A stretch of DNA of 64,000 nt from an uncultured Rhodospirillales bacterium (GCA_903828515.1 CAIKMD010000002.1:744001-808000), one strand, 5' to 3'; counted from the stretch's first letter, positions 1-12,171 are shown. Notes: generated by a model not told the origin, from the sequence alone. Program-made: numbers and translations.

Positions 1-780
1 TGCGGATTCGGCACCGGATTGCCGTCCATCGCCAGCACGGTGAAGCGGTGATGCGGCAACGCGATCATCGCATCCGCCGTCGCGCTCGCGTTCAGCAGGC
101 GGAACAGCACGCGCTGCCCCCTCTTGACCCGGATCGGTGCACTGTGACCCAGCGCCTTGCCGTTGAACGAGGCGGATTTGTAGGTCACTTCCATCCCGTT
201 ATCGGCCGGCGGACCCTTGCGGATATCCTGTAGGCTGACGAATTGTGGTTCCCAATGATGCATCGCGATCGTCACTTCGCGGTCATAGCGCGCGGGGTCG
301 CTGACCGGATCGACGATGAAGAACCCGTATTGCCCGCCATAGAGGCTCTTGGTCAGGTCGCGCCCCGCCATCGCGTGGGTGTGATACCAGCGGGTACCGG
401 CGGGCCCGGCGACGAAGCTGACCGTTTGAGTGGCGCCCGCGTCGACCATGGGCGAGCCTTCTTCCATCGCGCCGTCGGCCTCGGCCGGAACATGCAGTCC
501 GTGCCAATGCACGATGTCGTCGCCGCGGCTTTTGTTGGCGATCTCGATGGTGACGGTTTTGCCGTCGCGGACCCGCAAGAGCGGACCGGGCACGGTGCCG
601 TTATAGCCGACCGTTCGGATGACGCGGCCGGGCGCGATTTCGAGCGACAGCGGCGCGATGGTCAGGCGGAAATCGGGCTTCGGCCGGCGTTCCTGGGCGA
701 AGGCAGGTCCCGCCAGCGGCAAACTCGCAGCACCGGCCAGAAATAGCCGCCGATCGAGATGAGGTCCCGGCCGTCGCATC
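1..780 (-). CDS. Multicopper oxidase, Tat-exported, 5' portion only (runs off left window edge)
   Basis: Absent from the ORF track because no stop lies in the window. Minus-strand translation from ATG at 780: MRRPGPHLDRRLFLAGAASLPLAGPAFAQ... with twin-Arg signal, then ...NGTVPGPLLRVRDGKTVTIEIAN...DIVHWHGLHVPAEADG...AGTRWYHTHAMAG...YGGQYGFFIV (type 1 Cu-oxidase HWHG and HTH motifs). Confidence 0.9.
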
Positions 781-857
781 GTTTCGCTCCCCTGCCGAAT
801 ACGCTATCGGAGGGATGCCGGACAGGCAACCCATGGCCTAAACTAGAGCCTCGAACA

Positions 858-2186
858 ATGAACGGGACCGCCATGCTCTGGCTGCAATTCGCCGTCGTCT
901 TTCTGCTGATCCTGCTCAACGGGTTCTTCACCCTCGCCGAGATGGCGGTCGTCTCCGCGCGGCGCGTGCGCCTGCAACGCGCGGCCGATCTCGGGAGTGT
1001 GGGGGCGCGGATCGCGCTCGACCTGAAACAGGATTCGGGACGGTTCTTTTCGACGGTGCAGATCGGCATCACGGTGATCGGCGTGCTGGCCAGCGTGTTC
1101 GGCGGCGCCGCTTTCGCGCATGAGGTCGAGAGCCTGCTCGCGCCCTATACGGCTTACGCGGAATCGATGAGCTATGTGCTGGTGGTTATCGCGATTTCCT
1201 ATCTGACGCTGATCCTCGGCGAACTGGTGCCGAAGCGCGTCGCGCTGAACCGGCCCGAGGCGATCGCGATCCGCCTCGCCTGGCTGATCCGGGTGATGGC
1301 CCAGGTCGCGGCGCCCGTCGCGTGGTTCCTGTCGTTTTCGAGCAATCTCGTGCTGCGGCTGGTGCCCGGACGCGCGACCGAGCCGGGGCCCGTGACGGAA
1401 GAAGAAATCACCATCATGTTGCGTGAGGCGCAGGCGGCGGGGCAGGTTCATCCCGCCGAGACCGCGATCGTGCAGATGGCCCTGCGCCTCGGGGATCGCC
1501 GCGTCAACGCGGTGATGACGCCGCGCACCCAGGTCGAATGGCTCGACCTGTCCGAAAGCGACGACGAGATTCGCGCGGCGATCCGCAACAGTTCCTATTC
1601 GCGCTTTCCGGTCTTCGACGGCGGTCCGGCGCAGGTCGCGGGCGTCGTCCACGTGCGCGATCTCGCGCTCGAGGTGATGAGCGGACAGCCGTTCAATCTC
1701 AAGCGTCAACTGCGGCCGGCGCTTTACATCCCCGAAACCGCCACGGCGTTGCGCGCGCTCGAAGTCTTCCGCAAATCGGGCGATCCGATGGCGCTGGTGG
1801 TCGACGAGTTCGGCGACTTTCAGGGACTGGTCACGCTCGACGACGTCATGCAGTCCCTGGTCGGCGAGATCGCCGAGCAGGGCGAGGCGCCGAACCCGAG
1901 CGTCGAGCGTCGCGAGGACGGCTCGATGGTGATCGACGGCATGACCGCGCTCGATTCGGTCAAGGACCTGACCGGGCTCGCGACGCTCCCCGGCGAAGAC
2001 GACGCGGATTTCCATACGCTGGGCGGTTACCTGATGGCGCGGATGAACCGCATCCCGGCCGTCGGCAACAAGGTCGCGGTGGCGGGGTTCGAGTTCGAAG
2101 TCCTCGGCATGGACGGCCGCCGCGTCGACAAGGTCCTGATCGTGCCGCCGCCGAAGCCCGAGGCCGAGGAAGAGCAGGACGGGTGA
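858..2186 (+). CDS. Hemolysin-family / CorC-HlyC-type CNNM + CBS domain transporter-associated protein
   Basis: ORF 759..2186 re-started at ATG 858 (MNGTAMLWLQFAVVFLLILLNGFFTLAEMAVVSARRVRLQ); DUF21 transmembrane region, CBS pair (VMTPRTQVEWLDL...RFPVFDGG), C-terminal CorC_HlyC domain. Confidence 0.9.
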   Translation: MNGTAMLWLQFAVVFLLILLNGFFTLAEMAVVSARRVRLQRAADLGSVGARIALDLKQDSGRFFSTVQIGITVIGVLASVFGGAAFAHEVESLLAPYTAYAESMSYVLVVIAISYLTLILGELVPKRVALNRPEAIAIRLAWLIRVMAQVAAPVAWFLSFSSNLVLRLVPGRATEPGPVTEEEITIMLREAQAAGQVHPAETAIVQMALRLGDRRVNAVMTPRTQVEWLDLSESDDEIRAAIRNSSYSRFPVFDGGPAQVAGVVHVRDLALEVMSGQPFNLKRQLRPALYIPETATALRALEVFRKSGDPMALVVDEFGDFQGLVTLDDVMQSLVGEIAEQGEAPNPSVERREDGSMVIDGMTALDSVKDLTGLATLPGEDDADFHTLGGYLMARMNRIPAVGNKVAVAGFEFEVLGMDGRRVDKVLIVPPPKPEAEEEQDG

Positions 2187-2190
2187 GTGT

Positions 2191-2322
2191 GCTGGATAAG
2201 CATTGTGCGTCCATTCGACTGCTCGCTATCGCTCGTGCTCAGGGTGAGGTGAGATTTGTAATGCCATCGATAAATTATCCTCAGCCTGAGCTTGTCGAAG
2301 GCCGCACAACATGGATGCAGCG
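2191..2322. repeat. REPIN-like inverted repeat element (copy 1)
   Basis: Left arm gctggataagcattgtgcgtccattcgac...gctcagggtgaggtgag; right arm reverse complement cgctgcatccatgttgtgcggccttcgacaagctcaggctgagga; related to copies near 9.9 and 13.2 kb. Confidence 0.7.
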
Positions 2323-2367
2323 CCAAGCCGACTTGTTCGGCAACCGATCACAGACCATTTAAACACC

Positions 2368-3153
2368 ATGACCAATCAATCCCTCTCTCCGATTTTCCTC
2401 TCGCATGGCGCGCCGACGGCGGCGTTGCAGCCGGGGCCTGCCGGCGCGTTCTGGACGGAGCTGGGCAAGAGCCTCGGCAAGCCCAAAGCCATCCTTTGCA
2501 TCTCGGCGCACTGGAACACGCGCGAGCCGGTGCTAGGCGCGGCGGAGCATCCGAAGACCATCCACGATTTTTACGGGTTTCCCGAGCAGTTCTATCGCCT
2601 GTCCTATCCAGCGCCGGGTGCGCCGGCTTTGGCGCAGCGCGCGAGCGACATATTGGCGGCGGCCGGCATCCCGGCATTGCTCGACAGCGAATACGGCCTC
2701 GATCACGGCGCGTGGGTGCCGTTGAAGTTCCTCTTCCCCGACGCCGATGTCCCGGTCGCACAATTGTCGGTGCAGCCGTTAAGGGACGCGCGCTGGCATT
2801 ACCGGTTGGGCGCGGCGCTCAAACCTTTGCGCGACGAAGGCGTGCTGATCTTCGCCAGCGGCGGCGCCACGCATAATCTGCGCGAATTGAATTTCGCGGG
2901 CGGTCCGCCGGCCGATTGGGCGGTGGCGTTCGACGAGTGGCTCGCCGATGCGCTGAAGGACGGCCGGCGCGACGATCTGCTCGATTGGGAAACCAAGGCG
3001 CCCAATGCGCATCGCGCGCATCCGAGTCCCGAGCATTTCCTGCCGCTGTTCGTCGCGTTGGGCGCGGCGGGTGAGGGCGCGACAGGCGAGCGGCTCTACC
3101 AGGGCATGAGCGTCGGCAGCCTCAGCATGGACGCGTACCGGCTGGCTGTGTAA
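2368..3153 (+). CDS. DODA-type (LigB superfamily) extradiol ring-opening dioxygenase
   Basis: MTNQSLSPIFLSHGAPTAAL...KPKAILCISAHWNT...YGLDHGAWVPLKFLFPDADVPVAQLS...FASGGATHNL, typical YgiD/DODA motifs. Confidence 0.9.
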   Translation: MTNQSLSPIFLSHGAPTAALQPGPAGAFWTELGKSLGKPKAILCISAHWNTREPVLGAAEHPKTIHDFYGFPEQFYRLSYPAPGAPALAQRASDILAAAGIPALLDSEYGLDHGAWVPLKFLFPDADVPVAQLSVQPLRDARWHYRLGAALKPLRDEGVLIFASGGATHNLRELNFAGGPPADWAVAFDEWLADALKDGRRDDLLDWETKAPNAHRAHPSPEHFLPLFVALGAAGEGATGERLYQGMSVGSLSMDAYRLAV

Positions 3154-4537
3154 GCCCCGTGATCGCCGGCGCGCGCTTGGCGCCGGTGAACCAGACTCCC
3201 ATCGCCACGGCGACGGCGTTCATCACGCCCGAGATCACCAGCGCCAGCGCGAGCATCGCGAAGACGTTGTCGATGCCTCCTAAAAACCGGTTGCCGAAGA
3301 AATGGATCGCTGCCCAGCCGCCGATGGCGGCGACGGTGACGCGGATGCCGGCGGCGATCAGCGGCCAGCGCAGACTGCCGGCGCCCTGCGACGCGAAGTA
3401 AAGCGCGAGGCCGAAGCCGAAGAAGCCATAGAACGGGCCGACGATGTGGAGATAGTGAGTGCCGATCGCCTCGGTCAGCGGATCGTCGCTGAAGAGCGCG
3501 ATCCACGCATGCGGGAAGAAAGCGGCGGCGAGGCCGACGGCTTCGCTGAGCAGGCCGGCGAGGACCGCGCCGGTCCAGGCGACGCGCAACGCGCGCTTTC
3601 TCTGCTGGGCGCCGATCGCGGTGCCGACCATGGCGCCGATCGGCGCGCCGAGACCGAAGACCAGCGGCACCAATAGATATTCGAGCCGCGCGCCGACGCC
3701 GTAACCGGCGACCGCCGCCGGGCCGTAGATTCCGGTGAGACCGGTCGCGGTAGCGATCGCGATGTTGGTGGTCACGCTCACCAGCGACGAGATAAACCCA
3801 ACGCGCAGGATCTCGCGTGTCGGCGCCCAGGCGATGCGGGCGGGTTTGACCGACGGCTTCAGCACGCCGCGCCCCGACCACAGATAGGCGGCGAAGATGA
3901 TGCTGCCGATGACGTAATAGGCCGCGATGGCGGCGGCGCCCCCGACGATGCCGAGTTGCGGCAGATCACCCCAGCCGAAGATCAGCATCGGCGACAGCGG
4001 AATGAGGAACACCGCGCCGATCGCCGTGACGCTCGCGGGAAACAGAATATTGCCGGTACCGCGAATGACGGCGGCCAGCGAATTGAACAGCCACAGCGGA
4101 ATGGCGAAGAGGAAGACGAGATTGGAATAGGCCAGCGCCGCGGCAAGCGAACCGTTCTGTCCGCCCATCAGCGCATAGAGCGGGCGTCCGATGGTCAGCG
4201 CGAGAATGGTCGTGATGAGTCCGAGCGCCACTGCGATGGCGGCGGCGTGCCAGACGAGGACGTTGGCGTCGTCGCGCTTTCCCGCGCCAAGCGTGCGCGA
4301 GACGGCTGACATGATGCCGCCGCCCATCGCGCCGGCCGAGATCATCTGAATCAGCATGACGATCGGGAACACCACGGCCATGCCGGCGAGTGCGTCGGTG
4401 CCGAGCTTCGAAATGAAATAGGTTTCGATCAGGCCGATCGACGCCTGCACCACCATGACGATGGTGTTGGGGATGGCGAGGCGCAAAAGCGTCGCGCCGA
4501 TCGGGCCTTCGAGCAGGCGGGTGGTCCGGGGGTCCAT
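3122..4537 (-). CDS. MATE family efflux transporter
   Basis: MDPRTTRLLEGPIGATLLRLAIPNTIVMVVQASIGLIETYFISKLGTDALAGMAVVFPIVMLIQMISAGAMGGGIMSAVSRTLGAGK; 12-TM MatE pattern; start set at ATG 4537. Confidence 0.92.
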   Translation of the reverse strand: MDPRTTRLLEGPIGATLLRLAIPNTIVMVVQASIGLIETYFISKLGTDALAGMAVVFPIVMLIQMISAGAMGGGIMSAVSRTLGAGKRDDANVLVWHAAAIAVALGLITTILALTIGRPLYALMGGQNGSLAAALAYSNLVFLFAIPLWLFNSLAAVIRGTGNILFPASVTAIGAVFLIPLSPMLIFGWGDLPQLGIVGGAAAIAAYYVIGSIIFAAYLWSGRGVLKPSVKPARIAWAPTREILRVGFISSLVSVTTNIAIATATGLTGIYGPAAVAGYGVGARLEYLLVPLVFGLGAPIGAMVGTAIGAQQRKRALRVAWTGAVLAGLLSEAVGLAAAFFPHAWIALFSDDPLTEAIGTHYLHIVGPFYGFFGFGLALYFASQGAGSLRWPLIAAGIRVTVAAIGGWAAIHFFGNRFLGGIDNVFAMLALALVISGVMNAVAVAMGVWFTGAKRAPAITGLTQPAGTRPC

Positions 4538-4572
4538 GGCCGACAAGTCCTCTTGAACGACGAACGAGGTAT

Positions 4573-4605
4573 GTGTATATACACCCTTACGAACCGTGCG
4601 TATAC
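4573..4605. promoter_or_regulatory. Candidate MarR-family operator: two palindromic half-sites in the divergent MATE/marR intergenic region
   Basis: Perfect palindrome GTGTATATACAC (4573-4584) and a second GTATAC-centred imperfect palindrome (gtgcgtatacacgc, core 4600-4605), centres about 24 bp apart. Confidence 0.6.
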
Positions 4606-4625
4606 ACGCAATAGCGATGGAAGCC

Positions 4626-5081
4626 ATGCACGAAAAGCCGATCTCGACCTCAGGCCCGGTCCTGTCCCTCGACCCAAGCGATTGTAATTGCAATGCTTTG
4701 CAGCAGGCGGCGCGGCAGGTGAACCAGCTTTACGGACGCCATATGGCGAAGGAAGGGCTGCGAACCGGGCAGTATTCGATTCTCGCCAAGCTCAACCGTT
4801 TGGGACCGATGCCGATCACCGAACTGGCGTCGATCCTGGCGATGGACCGCACGACGATGAGCCGCGCGGTGCAGCCCTTGAAGCGCGACAAGCTGATCGC
4901 GATCGGCGCCGGCGAGGATGGACGCACCCGCCTCGTCCGGCTGACGGCGGCGGGCGAGGCGCGGGTCGCGTCGGCCTCGGCGCGCTGGCGCGAAGCACAG
5001 AAGGAATTCGAACAGGCGTTGGGCCCCGGGGTAGCGGCCCAATTGCGCGAGACGCTGAGCCGCGTCGTCGCGCTGGGATAA
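4626..5081 (+). CDS. MarR family winged-helix transcriptional regulator
   Basis: ORF 4596..5081; LRTGQYSILAKLNRLGPMPITELASILAMDRTTMSRAVQPLKRDKLIAIGAGEDGRTRLVRLTAAGEA. Start may be 4596 or 4626. Confidence 0.92.
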   Translation: MHEKPISTSGPVLSLDPSDCNCNALQQAARQVNQLYGRHMAKEGLRTGQYSILAKLNRLGPMPITELASILAMDRTTMSRAVQPLKRDKLIAIGAGEDGRTRLVRLTAAGEARVASASARWREAQKEFEQALGPGVAAQLRETLSRVVALG

Positions 5082-5128
5082 CCCAACCGATCCGCCCATT
5101 ACCCGTTCTTTTCGGTCAGGAGGTCGAC

Positions 5129-6316
5129 ATGCACGCCACCGTGGCGAAGGCCCATCACACTCTTTCACGCGGCGCGATGACGCTCTACAGCTTCTTTGCG
5201 GTCATTTTCGTCACCGCCGGCAGCGCGGCGCCGACGCCGCTCTATCGGCTCTATCAGCAGTCGATGGATCTGACGCCGCTGCTGATCACCGTCGTCTTCG
5301 CGATCTATTCGTTCAGCCTGCTCGCCACGCTGCTGACGGTCGGCGGGCTGTCGGATTATCTCGGGCGGCGTCCGGTCATTCTCGCCGCCCTGTTGTTGAA
5401 TATCGTCGCGCTGGTCCTCTTCGCGACCGCCGAAAGCATCGGACAGTTGATTGTCGCCCGCGCGATCCAGGGCATCGCCGTCGGCAGCGCGATGACAGCC
5501 ATGGGTGCCGCCATTCTCGACACCGATCGCGCGCGCGGCGCGCTGCTCAACAGCGTCACCATCTTTCTCGGTCTGACCTTCGGCGCGCTCGGTTCGGGCG
5601 TGTTGGTCACGTATGCACCGCACCCGTTGCATCTGGTCTACACGTTGCTGCTGGTTGCCACCGCGGTTTTCGCTGTGATGCTCTGGGCGATGCCCGAGAC
5701 GATTTCGGGCAAGGCCGGCGCGCTCGCTTCGCTCAAGCCGCATATGAGCGTGCCGAGCCAGTCGAAACGGGTTCTCTTGCGGCTGACGCCGGCGAATGTC
5801 GCCGTCTGGGCGCTGGGCGCGTTTTATCTTTCGCTGATGCCGAACGTGGTGGCGACGACGATGCAGATCGCGTCGCCGCTCATCGGCGGGATCGTCGTCG
5901 CGACGCTGATGGGCACCGCCGCCATCACGGTACCCGCCCTCAAGGAGTGGCTGCCGCGTCGTCTCGTTCTGACCGGCACGAGCGCCTTGTCCCTGGGCGT
6001 CGCGGTCTCGCTGCTCGGCATCGCGCAGCACCAGGTTGGCGCGCTGCTGGCCGGAACGGTTATCGCCGGGTTCGGCTTGGGCGCCAATTTCTCGGGCACG
6101 TTGCGGTCGCTGCTGCCGACGGCCAAGCCGGACCAGCGCGCGGGTCTGCTCGCCGCGTTCTATGTCGAGTGTTATCTCGCCTTCAGCCTGCCGGCGATCG
6201 TCGCGGGGCTCGCGGTGCCCTATGCCGGATTGACGATGACGGCTTACGTTTACGGCGTCGCGGTCATCGTCCTGGTCGCGATTTCGCTGATCGCGTCGCT
6301 CTGGAGCGATGAGTAA
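5129..6316 (+). CDS. MFS transporter
   Basis: Start ATG 5129 preceded by caggaggt RBS; MHATVAKAHHTLSRGAMTLYSFFAVIFVTAGSAAPTPLYRLYQQ...GGLSDYLGRRPVILAALLLN. Confidence 0.9.
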   Translation: MHATVAKAHHTLSRGAMTLYSFFAVIFVTAGSAAPTPLYRLYQQSMDLTPLLITVVFAIYSFSLLATLLTVGGLSDYLGRRPVILAALLLNIVALVLFATAESIGQLIVARAIQGIAVGSAMTAMGAAILDTDRARGALLNSVTIFLGLTFGALGSGVLVTYAPHPLHLVYTLLLVATAVFAVMLWAMPETISGKAGALASLKPHMSVPSQSKRVLLRLTPANVAVWALGAFYLSLMPNVVATTMQIASPLIGGIVVATLMGTAAITVPALKEWLPRRLVLTGTSALSLGVAVSLLGIAQHQVGALLAGTVIAGFGLGANFSGTLRSLLPTAKPDQRAGLLAAFYVECYLAFSLPAIVAGLAVPYAGLTMTAYVYGVAVIVLVAISLIASLWSDE

Positions 6317-6331
6317 GCAATCCCGAAACGC

Positions 6332-6361
6332 CAATGGCCGGGCTTGAAGGCCCGGCCATTG
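6332..6361. terminator. Bidirectional hairpin terminator between convergent MFS and grxD genes
   Basis: Perfect 12-bp stem caatggccgggc-ttgaag-gcccggccattg. Confidence 0.75.
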
Positions 6362-6388
6362 TCTAACGGATCGCGATAGGGAAGGCGA

Positions 6389-6730
<342 letters not shown>

Positions 6731-6755
6731 GATCGATCCTTTGCCTTGAAGTGAG

Positions 6756-6992
6756 TCAGTCTTGAGGCGCCGAAGTCTGGAGGGCCAGTGCGTGCAATTC
6801 GTTGCCCATCCGGCCCTGTAATGCTTGGTAGACGAGCTGGTGCTGCTGGACGCGGGTCTTGCCCTTGAAGACGCGGGACACGACGGTCGCGGCATAGTGG
6901 TCGCCATCGCCGCGCAGATCGTCGATCCGTACCTCGGCATCGGGCAACCCGGCCTTGATCAACCGCTCGATTTCGCCTGCTTCGATTGCCAT
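6756..6992 (-). CDS. bolA: BolA family protein
   Basis: [73 protein letters not shown]; adjacent to grxD. Confidence 0.95.
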   Translation of the reverse strand: MAIEAGEIERLIKAGLPDAEVRIDDLRGDGDHYAATVVSRVFKGKTRVQQHQLVYQALQGRMGNELHALALQTSAPQD

Positions 6993-7012
6993 CCGAGTCC
7001 TTCGCCGGAGAC

Positions 7013-9195
<2,183 letters not shown>

Positions 9196-9199
<4 letters not shown>

Positions 9200-9885
9200 G
9201 ACAGCGCCTCCACCAGGCCTTTGAAGAACGGCACGCCGTCGAGCGAGCCTTGTAGCGGATGCGTCGCATCCTCGGGATGCGGCATCAGGCCGAGCACGGT
9301 CTTGGTCTCGTTGAAGATACCGGCGATCGCGCGCGCCGAGCCGTTGGCGTTATGCGCGTCGTCGAGCTTGCCGTCGGGCGCGCAATAGCGGAAGGCGACG
9401 CGGCCTTCGCCCTCGAGCCGGTCGAGCGTGTTCTTGTCGGCGAAGTAATTGCCGTCGTGGTGCGCGACCGGCACGTTGATGACCTGCCCCGCGTTGTAGC
9501 CGGCGGTGAACATGCTCTGGCTGGTCTCGACCCGCAGGCTGACGTTCATGCAATGAAACTTGAGCGTGCGGTTTGCCAAGAGCGCGCCGGGCAGCAGTCC
9601 CGCCTCGGTGATGATCTGAAACCCGTTGCAGATGCCGAGCACCGGCGTGCCGGCTGCGGCGCGCGCCTTCACCTCGCGCATGATCGGCGAATGCGCCGCC
9701 ATCGCGCCGCAGCGCAGATAATCGCCATAAGAGAACCCGCCGGGAATGACGATGAGATCGGCTTTGGGCAATTCCGAGTCGCGATGCCAGACCTTCAGCG
9801 GCTTCTTGCCCGACGCGCGATGGAGCGCATCGAACACATCCTGTTCGCGATTGGATCCGGGAAAGACGACGATGGCGGATTGCAT
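9196..9885 (-). CDS. purQ: Phosphoribosylformylglycinamidine synthase subunit PurQ
   Basis: [21 protein letters not shown]...[18 protein letters not shown]...[10 protein letters not shown]; 4-bp overlap with purL. Confidence 0.98.
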
Positions 9886-9898
9886 GGATTAGCCTAGT

Positions 9899-9965
9899 CG
9901 CTGCATCGACATCCTGCGTCCTTCGACAGGCTCAGGATGAGGAAAGACCGTATATGGCATTGAGT
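9899..9965. repeat. REP-like element (copy 2) in purS-purQ gap
   Basis: cgctgcatcgacatcctgcgtccttcgacaggctcaggatgaggaaagaccgtatatggcatt; about 28 bp identical (inverted) to the right arm of the 13.2 kb element. Confidence 0.7.
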
Positions 9966-9984
9966 AGCCGCGAAGAAAACCGCT

Positions 9985-10227
9985 TCAGCCGACCAGTTCA
10001 ACGCGATAACTCTCGATCACCGTGTTGGCGAGGAGCTTCTGGCACATCTGTTCCAGCGCGGCTCGGGCCTTGGCAGGATCGCGCTCGCTGATATCGAGAT
10101 CGATCACCTTGCCCTGGCGGACTTCGCCGATGCCGGAAAATCCCAGATTGCCAAGCGCATGGCCGATGGCCTTGCCTTGCGGGTCGAGCACGCCTTCCTT
10201 GGGCATGACGAAAACACGGGCCTTCAT
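9985..10227 (-). CDS. purS: Phosphoribosylformylglycinamidine synthase subunit PurS
   Basis: [46 protein letters not shown]; start ATG 10227. Confidence 0.96.
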   Translation of the reverse strand: MKARVFVMPKEGVLDPQGKAIGHALGNLGFSGIGEVRQGKVIDLDISERDPAKARAALEQMCQKLLANTVIESYRVELVG

Positions 10228-10988
10228 TGGACGGTCTCGGTCCCTTTGGCGTCGCCCGGCGCGCCTTCGGGGAGAATGCCGAGACGGCGCGCAACCTCTT
10301 GATATGCCTCCTCGACGCGGCCGAGATCGCGGCGGAAACGGTCCTTGTCGAGCTTCTCGTTGGTCTTCAGGTCCCACAAACGGCAATTATCGGGGCTGAT
10401 TTCGTCGGCCAGCACGAGTCGCATGCTGTCGTTCTCATACACCCGGCCGAATTCGAGCTTGAAATCGACCAGCTTGATGCCGATACCGAGGAAAAGACCG
10501 GTCAGGAAGTCGTTGATCCGGAGCGACATCTGCATGATGTCGTCGAGATCCTGCGTTGTGGCCCAGCCGAAGCAGGTGATGTGCTCTTCCGAGACCATCG
10601 GATCGCCGAGTTCATCTTTCTTGTAGTAATACTCGACGATCGAGCGCGGGAGGGCTCCGCCTTCTTCCATCCCGAAACGCTTGGCGAGCGAGCCGGCGAT
10701 GATATTGCGGACGACGACCTCGATCGGAATAATCTCAACCTGACGAACGAGTTGCTCGCGCATATTCAAGCGGCGAATGAAATGAGTCGGAATTCCGATC
10801 TCGGCCAGGCGCATCATCAGATATTCGCTGATGCGGTTGTTGAGCACGCCCTTGCCGGTGATCGTGCCCTTTTTCTGGTTGTTGAAGGCGGTGGCGTCGT
10901 CCTTGAAGTATTGGACGAGCGTGCCCGGTTCCGGACCCTCGAACATCACCTTGGCCTTGCCTTCATAGATCTGTTTGCGTCGGCTCAT
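10224..10988 (-). CDS. purC: Phosphoribosylaminoimidazole-succinocarboxamide synthase
   Basis: [61 protein letters not shown]...[17 protein letters not shown]. Confidence 0.98.
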   Translation of the reverse strand: MSRRKQIYEGKAKVMFEGPEPGTLVQYFKDDATAFNNQKKGTITGKGVLNNRISEYLMMRLAEIGIPTHFIRRLNMREQLVRQVEIIPIEVVVRNIIAGSLAKRFGMEEGGALPRSIVEYYYKKDELGDPMVSEEHITCFGWATTQDLDDIMQMSLRINDFLTGLFLGIGIKLVDFKLEFGRVYENDSMRLVLADEISPDNCRLWDLKTNEKLDKDRFRRDLGRVEEAYQEVARRLGILPEGAPGDAKGTETVQ

Positions 10989-11045
10989 CGGGCGACCTCG
11001 CGGGGGCAAAAGGGTGATCCGCGCTCTATAGCAAGCACGGCGAAG

Positions 11046-11804
11046 TCAGGCCAGAACATCCCGCCACGCGGAGGGCTGCGGCCGATGCGCGCGGAAGCGG
11101 AAAATCGGTTTCGTACCGAGTCGCTCGGCCGAAGGCAGGGCGATTAGCGAACTCGATACGGTGGCGAAGCCGCGGCCGGTGTCGAACTGCATGGCGTCGT
11201 GCGGATCGCCGCCCGACTCGCGGTTGTCGTCGAGCAGCAGGTTTTCCCAGCTCGCCCAATCGTCGCGGCTGGGATCGGGCGGTGTCGCGGCCGAGAAGAG
11301 GGGCCGGTATTTCTTGAGCCGCGCCGTGTCCATGTCGTCGAGATCGCCGGCGGCGATCATGCCGAGCCCGGCGCGCAGCTTCGTCGATTCGATCGGCAAC
11401 GTGCCGGTCGGATCGGCATGGCGCAGCCAGAACGCGTCGCGATTATCGGCAATGATGAGATTGAAGGTGCGATAGGCGCGCGGATCGAGCGCAGCCAATG
11501 CCTCGGCGGCCGTGTGGGCGTCGGCATGATCGAGCGCCTCGAGCACCAGTTCGCCGCGCGAGCGCTGGCCCGGCGCCGGTCCCAATGACCCGTGCCGGTT
11601 GAGGATGCCGGCGACCACGCCGAAATCGTTGATTCCGAGCCAGGAGCCGCCGGCCAGCTCGTCCATCCCGGCGACGATGTCGGGCCGGTCGGGCCAATGC
11701 CGCGCCGGCGGGAGCCAGGGCCGGTCGATCATCTCGTCGCGGTTGGCGCCGATCAGGACCGGCCAGTCGTGGCCCGGCCGGCGCAGAATGACGAAGGTGC
11801 ACAT
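11046..11804 (-). CDS. NRDE (TANGO2-like) family protein
   Basis: MCTFVILRRPGHDWPVLIGANRDEMIDRPWLPP...GGSWLGINDFGVVAGILNRHG; NRDE motif. Confidence 0.9.
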   Translation of the reverse strand: MCTFVILRRPGHDWPVLIGANRDEMIDRPWLPPARHWPDRPDIVAGMDELAGGSWLGINDFGVVAGILNRHGSLGPAPGQRSRGELVLEALDHADAHTAAEALAALDPRAYRTFNLIIADNRDAFWLRHADPTGTLPIESTKLRAGLGMIAAGDLDDMDTARLKKYRPLFSAATPPDPSRDDWASWENLLLDDNRESGGDPHDAMQFDTGRGFATVSSSLIALPSAERLGTKPIFRFRAHRPQPSAWRDVLA

Positions 11805-11852
11805 GACCGTGGTTATGGGCTATCTAAGGGAAACGGCAAGGGATGGAGTGTC

Positions 11853-12167
11853 ATGTCCGGATTCGACGAACGCGAAAAAGGTTTCGAGCGCAAATTCGAG
11901 AACGACCAGGAACTTCAGTTCAAGGTCAAGGCACGGCGTAATCATCTGCTCGGCCTGTGGGCGGCCGGCAAGCTCGGTCTGACCGGCGACGCCGCTGAAG
12001 CTTACGCGGTCAAGATCGTCGACCCGTCAAGCCATCTGCATGGCGACGCGGAAACCGTGACCAAGATCGCGGCCGACTTCAAAGCCAAGTCGTTGTCGGC
12101 CGACGAGGGGCCGATCCGCCTCGAACTCGAACGCTGCGCCGCGGAGGCGCGCAAACAACTGGGGTGA
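11853..12167 (+). CDS. DUF1476 / zeta-type ATPase inhibitor family protein
   Basis: MSGFDEREKGFERKFENDQELQFKVKARRNHLLGLWAAGKLGLTGDAAEAYAVKIV; start ATG 11853. Confidence 0.93.
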   Translation: MSGFDEREKGFERKFENDQELQFKVKARRNHLLGLWAAGKLGLTGDAAEAYAVKIVDPSSHLHGDAETVTKIAADFKAKSLSADEGPIRLELERCAAEARKQLG

Positions 12168-12171
12168 CGCG

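Noticed and set aside
4688-6316. 542-aa MFS ORF as listed
   Set aside because: The first ~147 residues overlap marR out of frame and are Arg-rich shadow; RBS and homology support the start at 5129.
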